Shown piece after piece: positions 6,301 through 9,504 of a DNA stretch of 9,504 nucleotides. Source of the DNA: Armatimonadota bacterium (GTDB taxonomy: Bacteria > Armatimonadota > Zipacnadia > Zipacnadales > UBA11051); NCBI GenBank assembly GCA_003542955.1, contig DPJP01000379.1, positions 4,266-13,769 of the forward strand, given 5' to 3'. The stretch's first letter is position 1; the number at the start of each line of letters is the position of its first letter. The notes below the pieces were generated by a model, which had not been told where the DNA came from, made no database searches, and saw only the letters and a list, made by a program, of their open reading frames with translations. Both the position numbers and the translations under genes were made by a program.

Positions 6301-8676
6301 CTGCAGGTCGGCGACGTCATACTCCTCGCACCAGAGGTCCTTCTGATGAATGCAGGCATCGCCGGTGATCAGGTCGCTCCCGGCCAGGGTGTAGCTGCAG
6401 AACGGACACTCCGTTGCGTTTGCCGGGTACTCCGTGCCGCAGTGCGGGCACAGGTTGTGCCCCGCGCACCCGTCATCGCCCGGGTGACGGTTGTTGGGAT
6501 CGTTGGGCGCGGTTATGAGGATGCCGCAGTCCGGGCAGCGGTAGTGCGTGTCCCACCGGGCGCTGCTCAAGCCCTCGCTGGTCGCTGCGTAGTTGCGCGC
6601 ATCGGCGTGCACGATCATCCCGCCGCGGTAGCCCTCGTCGTTGTTGAGATCATTCTCGAAGTTGCGGGTCGGCCCCGTCGCCGGCACCGACGGCGGCTGA
6701 TTGCGCGGGATGTTGACCGTCACGCCCTGAGCCTGCGCGGTCGCCGCGCTGACCTCGGAGGGGTACACGACGTAGTTCTGCTCCTGGTAGTCGACCGCGT
6801 CGTTGGGGATCACGTGCCGCCTGGGCGTCACGCCCCCGGTCGTCTCGTCGGTCCCGGCGACCGCGAGGCTGCGATACATCTGCAGGCCCGCCGTGTAGTA
6901 GGTCGTCGGCGCCATCGCGCGGATGTTATTGCCGCTGTCGGCATCATGGTTCTCAATATGGAACGGGCACAGGTCATCCGATGTGTCGTATGGGGTGGGG
7001 TCATCCCACGTATGCCCACAGAAGCGGCAGCGAAGCACGCGAGAGGCACCGTCGTCGAAGCGGTTGACGGCCAGGAACTCACGCGTCGGCGTGCGCACGC
7101 CCGGACCGTACTCGCCGAAGTAGACTGCCGGTATGCCGGCAGGCAGCAGTTGCCGCCCGATGACGACGTTGGCGTAGTTGTTGTTGATCTCGACGGGGGA
7201 ACTCACCGCCGTGTTGTGCGAGTGAGCCCACTGGTCCCCGGTCGGCGGCACAGACACTCGCGAAGAGAAGTAGCGACACTCGGCGAAGTACTGCACCCAG
7301 GGCTGTTGCCTGTCCGCCCCGCCGGTATTCGCGCGGAAGTTGTTACTCCCCGCCGCGTCGTCGTCCTCCTTCAGGGCTATCTCCTCGTTGGTGACGGTCT
7401 CGATCCAGTCGTACTGCCATTCCCAGCCCTCGTAGAAGCGGTAGTCGCCCTCCTCCGTGTGCGGCTGGTTGAGGTTGCCTCCACGCTCGCGGTACTGCAC
7501 GGCCGCGAGTCCCGGGCCGACGGCGTTGGGCGGAATGGTGTATGCGACGGGCGTCGCACCGGTCTCCTCGACATCACTCGTGTCGGTGAGGACGCCGCCG
7601 GCTCCCTTATCCAGCCAGCACTCCTTGACGTCGCCGCTATCGGGGAATGCCGTAGCGAGGGTCCAGTCGGTCAGCGGAGTGCTGTTGTTGGGCGTGCCGG
7701 CCGCGGCAAGGTCCGCAACACCAGGCATCAGCCTCGTGTTGCTGTTGACCGTGAAGTACAGAAGCCACGACTGCGTGGTGCCGGGGGCAACCAGGGCGTC
7801 GAACGGCGTGTGGTGCAGGGTGATTGACAGCGCACCCGAGTTGGTCAGGTAGATGCCGTCGCCGGCGGCATTCACGCTGTCATCCTCGATATCCATGTCA
7901 AAGCCGTAGACCAGGCTCGCGGCCCGGACCCTGACCTCCGGCACGCCGGCGGCATCCTCGGTTCTGTCGATCCGGATCAGCCACTCGTCCCCATTGTCGA
8001 CCCGATAGGGGTTTACACCTATCTCAATGAACTGCTCCTTGGTCGCCTGCGCATCGTTCACGCCGAATAGACCGCCGGCGGGGTCGAGGTTCCGGAGGTT
8101 GCCCGGTATCGTCGGTGGCACAACGCACGGGCGCGTCACGCCCGGCGCCAGGATGAAGAACCGCAGCTGCGTATTGCCCGTGATCGTGCCGCCGCCCACC
8201 AGGCGCGACGTCCGCAGGTGCAGCGTCGAGCGGTAGTCGCGCTGCGCGGCGGGCATGCTTGCGTCGTATGGGTGGAACGGCTTGCCGCGTAGCGCCCGCC
8301 CGGTGATTGCGCCGGTCGTGTCGCGGAAGCTGTAGTCGCGGTAGCCGAGGCCCAGGTCGAAGGGCACGATGCTCATGCACCGCTCGGAAAGCGACGCCTC
8401 GACGAGGTCGAGGTTCGCCGGGTGTCCCGGGATGCCATGCGGGTCCGGACACTCCTGCCCGGAGCCGCCGTAGTATGTCGAGTAGCCGCAGTAGGGGCAC
8501 ATGTATCTGGCGCGGACGGCGCTCATGTTGTACTGGTATGTGCCGTCGGTGGTGGCCACGTCGTCGACGTAGGCGCGCAACTCGTACGGACTCGGGTCCG
8601 GCACCTGCGCCGCCGCGGTCCCAAGCAGCATGGCGCATGCCAGCACCACTGCCCCGGCAGTGATCGTCCTGCTCAT
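3370..8676 (-). CDS. giant exported protein with zinc-ribbon-like modules and a beta-propeller-like C-terminal half
   Basis: I do not recognise the family. About 1,768 residues from ATG 8676, chosen because GGAG lies 4 nt upstream; in-frame ATGs at 8697 (adds a basic MKAGRRA) and 8733 are alternatives. Residues 1-24 are a Sec-type signal peptide (MSRTITAG, hydrophobic core, GTAAA before QVPDP). The mature chain has three C-x2-C-G...C-x2/3-H sites: C60/C63/C76/H80; C550/C553/C570/H573; C714/C717/C737/H740, the last followed at once by a four-Cys ribbon C743/C746/C757/C760. These look like structural zinc sites. From about residue 955 to 1715 short strand motifs recur (LDTDGDAYLAF, DDSGSARWAFW, VDTDGEHWLFW, SSDNTVNLFF, SRLAVFW, RYWLFW), suggesting propeller blades. 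No membrane anchor, LPXTG or other sorting tail is seen. It is flanked by an unrecognised exported-looking gene and by pilMNO, which fits a surface or pilus-associated role, by inference only. Confidence 0.9.
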   Translation of the reverse strand: MSRTITAGAVVLACAMLLGTAAAQVPDPSPYELRAYVDDVATTDGTYQYNMSAVRARYMCPYCGYSTYYGGSGQECPDPHGIPGHPANLDLVEASLSERCMSIVPFDLGLGYRDYSFRDTTGAITGRALRGKPFHPYDASMPAAQRDYRSTLHLRTSRLVGGGTITGNTQLRFFILAPGVTRPCVVPPTIPGNLRNLDPAGGLFGVNDAQATKEQFIEIGVNPYRVDNGDEWLIRIDRTEDAAGVPEVRVRAASLVYGFDMDIEDDSVNAAGDGIYLTNSGALSITLHHTPFDALVAPGTTQSWLLYFTVNSNTRLMPGVADLAAAGTPNNSTPLTDWTLATAFPDSGDVKECWLDKGAGGVLTDTSDVEETGATPVAYTIPPNAVGPGLAAVQYRERGGNLNQPHTEEGDYRFYEGWEWQYDWIETVTNEEIALKEDDDAAGSNNFRANTGGADRQQPWVQYFAECRYFSSRVSVPPTGDQWAHSHNTAVSSPVEINNNYANVVIGRQLLPAGIPAVYFGEYGPGVRTPTREFLAVNRFDDGASRVLRCRFCGHTWDDPTPYDTSDDLCPFHIENHDADSGNNIRAMAPTTYYTAGLQMYRSLAVAGTDETTGGVTPRRHVIPNDAVDYQEQNYVVYPSEVSAATAQAQGVTVNIPRNQPPSVPATGPTRNFENDLNNDEGYRGGMIVHADARNYAATSEGLSSARWDTHYRCPDCGILITAPNDPNNRHPGDDGCAGHNLCPHCGTEYPANATECPFCSYTLAGSDLITGDACIHQKDLWCEEYDVADLQVSVSRRTLIRTGTPSLQIGRVQPGVTPTRPDTNIQNIANGFRAFPADTSIGAWLSTLNEGNVTTPVRISSVHDPSAPVQDRGQAMFSRIEAPAYENSYARIAQTAPITRRTMSGYDPLGALNPEWDVHAAGSGAPGGNEWYGLLAAGRSGWPIPLGQPVGTYVGNSLCFLDTDGDAYLAFEIGGSGGALATTETRMYDPLVDLPLEPVYDVVTGDVTIAASRIPQNDYFSSDGSPVPIIVPGSGIQVIWAGNRPSAAGTASLPTACPPGASAADIPSTTAAGNLLYATAGFVGPGASDPLYRGYAWTTSGGALVNPSNLTNDATPGTVSSSPWALSDDSGSARWAFWHHRISHPGGTQSTLRYDQTNGWAWTGSGPGEWIYASGLPKENLRSFVDTDGEHWLFWHTGAQGRQELMYRWNYTLGTTDNNEARVPVDNRAYAEWREDVFNAVDPRVAWPGAPVRIRKPSQSPFVYAKDPSVYLSSDNTVNLFFSGYARSEGQADICWTRFAIDGMAGQDAALPNYGKLAFRRVRPAMGPYVHTGSGGWVPMPEEFSGNGVRQTFSSRHMDWMVHDDGAGDSFATSPQPTGGVSLNSTQPDYIWRDNILDPVFCIGLIYDAPGDGARPEARLFRLTWSNGEYLRARGVYRVTPVLYPFGSATLPNPPGIPVGSGYYLEDPTVPGRRVMMEINPATGTVAFTSPLFNVDNPGDPLAVFDDSMTLGGGVNLVDVALYGAYYPYVYRVTRNGANDDSPSAFHLERDNVDPSRLAVFWRRSYPVGAAPHFGRSAIMYKSYSTAIQVNRPSVTGLSLLADAVSGTAVASMSTADELAAGVIRVASDYVGRTLRVQYTSSDGVDYDEFHQVPGWSVDTPVPVQTGGAEGRVVVKPEVYTVNNNENQTGDDINAVRYWLFWTGLGSVYDMRVLNATAAGTTPGVPNRAGGDPVFYQSADVYTAVVSPNAGPVIRERQGSSVPFDPT

Positions 8677-8680
8677 CGCT

Positions 8681-8684
8681 CTCC
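8681..8684 (-). promoter_or_regulatory. candidate ribosome binding site of the giant gene
   Basis: GGAG on the minus strand (within GGCGGAGAGCG) four nt before ATG 8676. The spacing is slightly short. Neither ATG 8697 nor ATG 8733 has a better purine tract, so this weakly favours 8676. Confidence 0.4.
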
Positions 8685-8763
8685 GCCCGGCTTTCATGGT
8701 CTGCAATCGCAACACCCTGCTCGTGTATGTCATGATGATCGCCCGGTCTATTCCGTTCTCACG

Positions 8764-8781
8764 GCCGCACGGGGGTGCGGC
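8764..8781 (-). terminator. hairpin after the upstream gene, without T-tract
   Basis: GCCGCAC and GTGCGGC form a perfect 7-bp stem around a 4-nt loop. It begins about ten nt after the TAA (8793-8791) of the upstream gene, in the 114-bp gap before the giant gene. No T-run follows on the minus strand, so termination may be partial or absent; it may instead stabilise the 3' end of a processed message or attenuate read-through. I found no convincing promoter in the rest of this gap. Confidence 0.35.
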
Positions 8782-8790
8782 ACGATGCGG

Positions 8791-9504
8791 TTATCTCGTT
8801 GCATGGATTGGTTGCGCCAATGGGTCCGGCCAGTCCGGCATGTTCGGGTCCGGGATGACCATGCGCCGGTCGATATCGAGGATATCGTCGCCCGGGTAGT
8901 CGTTGGCCCCGTCGTTGGTGCGGACCTCGATGATGCTGCTGTAGAGCGAAGCCGGCGCGGAGGTATCCGCCACATTCTCCCGCGTCAGGTTGGTAATCAG
9001 CCCCGCGTAATTGGTTACCAGGTGGCGATGGTAGCGCTCGTAGACGCCGTCGCCCTCGTAGTCCATCACGCGCTTGTCGGAGACCAGTCGCCGCGCGGCA
9101 ACCGGGAACCAGGGCATATTCTGCCAGTACGCGTTGCCATCAACATCGGCATAGCGGATGTTGGCCAGCTCCCGCCGCACGCCCGTCGCCGGGTATGAGT
9201 AGATGTAGTCCTCCCGCGCCATGTGCCAGATCGGTGTATCCGGGTCGTCGACCCCGCCGGCATCCACGGCCGGCGCCAGCGCCCACGTGCCCGGCGCGCC
9301 GCTGATGTCGCAGCAGAACTCGAATACCCCGTCGCCCTGTGTGGCCAGCGCATGCGGCGTCCCCGCCTGCACCAGCGACGACCTGCCGGCATACTGCCCG
9401 CATGTGACGGTGATGTAGAACTCGCCGCCCTCGTAGGAGGTCTCCAGGCTGCGGATGTTGCGGAAGAGCAGCGAGTCCGGCGGCCCGTAGACGGCGTCGG
9501 TCAC
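8791..9504 (-). CDS. C-terminal part of an unrecognised, probably exported protein (cut at right edge)
   Basis: At least 237 residues are visible, in a frame open to the window edge and ending with TAA at 8793-8791. The GTG at 9504 is the very last codon and probably internal. I do not recognise it. The segment is rich in Tyr, Asp, Gly and Trp with no membrane segment, in the style of a beta-rich extracytoplasmic protein. It has an adjacent Cys pair (FEFCCDISG, about 64-65), one more Cys at 35 (VTCGQYAG), and a loop RYADVDGNAYW (about 117-127) resembling the LDTDGDAYL loop of the giant protein. It ends in a Pro/Asp-rich stretch. Its place before the giant gene and pilMNO would suit a minor pilin or pseudopilin of the PilW/GspJ kind or another surface protein, but the diagnostic N-terminus is off the window. 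Confidence 0.8.
   Translation of the reverse strand: MTDAVYGPPDSLLFRNIRSLETSYEGGEFYITVTCGQYAGRSSLVQAGTPHALATQGDGVFEFCCDISGAPGTWALAPAVDAGGVDDPDTPIWHMAREDYIYSYPATGVRRELANIRYADVDGNAYWQNMPWFPVAARRLVSDKRVMDYEGDGVYERYHRHLVTNYAGLITNLTRENVADTSAPASLYSSIIEVRTNDGANDYPGDDILDIDRRMVIPDPNMPDWPDPLAQPIHATR

Noticed and set aside
6397..8499. Multihaem cytochrome c reading of the CxxC motifs in the giant protein
   Set aside because: None of the CxxC pairs is followed directly by His; they read CxxCG or CxxCS. The pairing with later C-x2/3-H or CxxC sets fits zinc ribbons better.
8622..8676. Lipoprotein signal (VLAC) in the giant protein
   Set aside because: The -2 position is Leu, not a usual lipobox residue, and the hydrophobic core continues past the Cys to a good signal peptidase I site (TAAA before Q).
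1..9504. CRISPR array, tRNA, rRNA, insertion sequence or phage element
   Set aside because: No regularly spaced repeats, cloverleaf sequences, transposase-like frames or terminal inverted repeats were seen on reading both strands.

Overview
All supportable genes lie on the minus strand and read right to left. The DNA is GC-rich (above 60% by eye). Start sites carry purine-rich Shine-Dalgarno sequences, and one good sigma-70-type promoter is visible, so this is bacterial chromosomal DNA. The adjacent pilM-pilN-pilO homologues are the inner-membrane alignment complex of a type IV pilus or related type II secretion machine, which usually means a two-membrane cell. I see nothing that fixes the phylum. 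Divergent Pil proteins next to very large unrecognised exported proteins would suit a little-cultured GC-rich lineage (for example Armatimonadota or a neighbouring phylum), but that is a guess.

Right end (9504 to 8791): the C-terminal part of a protein I do not recognise, cut by the window edge. A 7-bp perfect hairpin follows its stop codon.

Centre right (about 8676 to 3370): a single gene for an exported protein of about 1,770 residues. It has a Sec-type signal peptide and three spaced zinc-ribbon-like C-x2-C...C-x2/3-H modules, the third joined to a four-cysteine ribbon. Its C-terminal half has recurrent beta-strand motifs rich in Phe-Trp and Asp-x-Asp-Gly, suggesting a beta-propeller. I cannot assign a family.

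Spacer (3369 to 3107): 263 bp holding an inverted repeat, a TTGACA-17-TACACT promoter facing pilM, and a leader of about 115 nt with a repeated 8-mer and a small hairpin beside the pilM ribosome binding site.

Left part (3106 to 61): pilM, pilN and pilO in the standard order. PilM is the cytoplasmic actin-like ATPase that docks on the N-terminus of PilN; PilN and PilO are bitopic proteins forming the periplasmic frame. All three have unusual additions: a long acidic insertion in PilM, and look-alike Gly/Pro/Met-rich C-terminal tails on PilN and PilO. The next operon gene (pilP or pilQ would be expected) must lie mostly beyond the left edge.

Working picture: a type IV pilus assembly operon just downstream of one or two large exported proteins that could be surface or pilus-associated factors, in the manner of PilY1. 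The pilus machinery is well supported; the link between the giant protein and the pilus rests on proximity and general architecture only.
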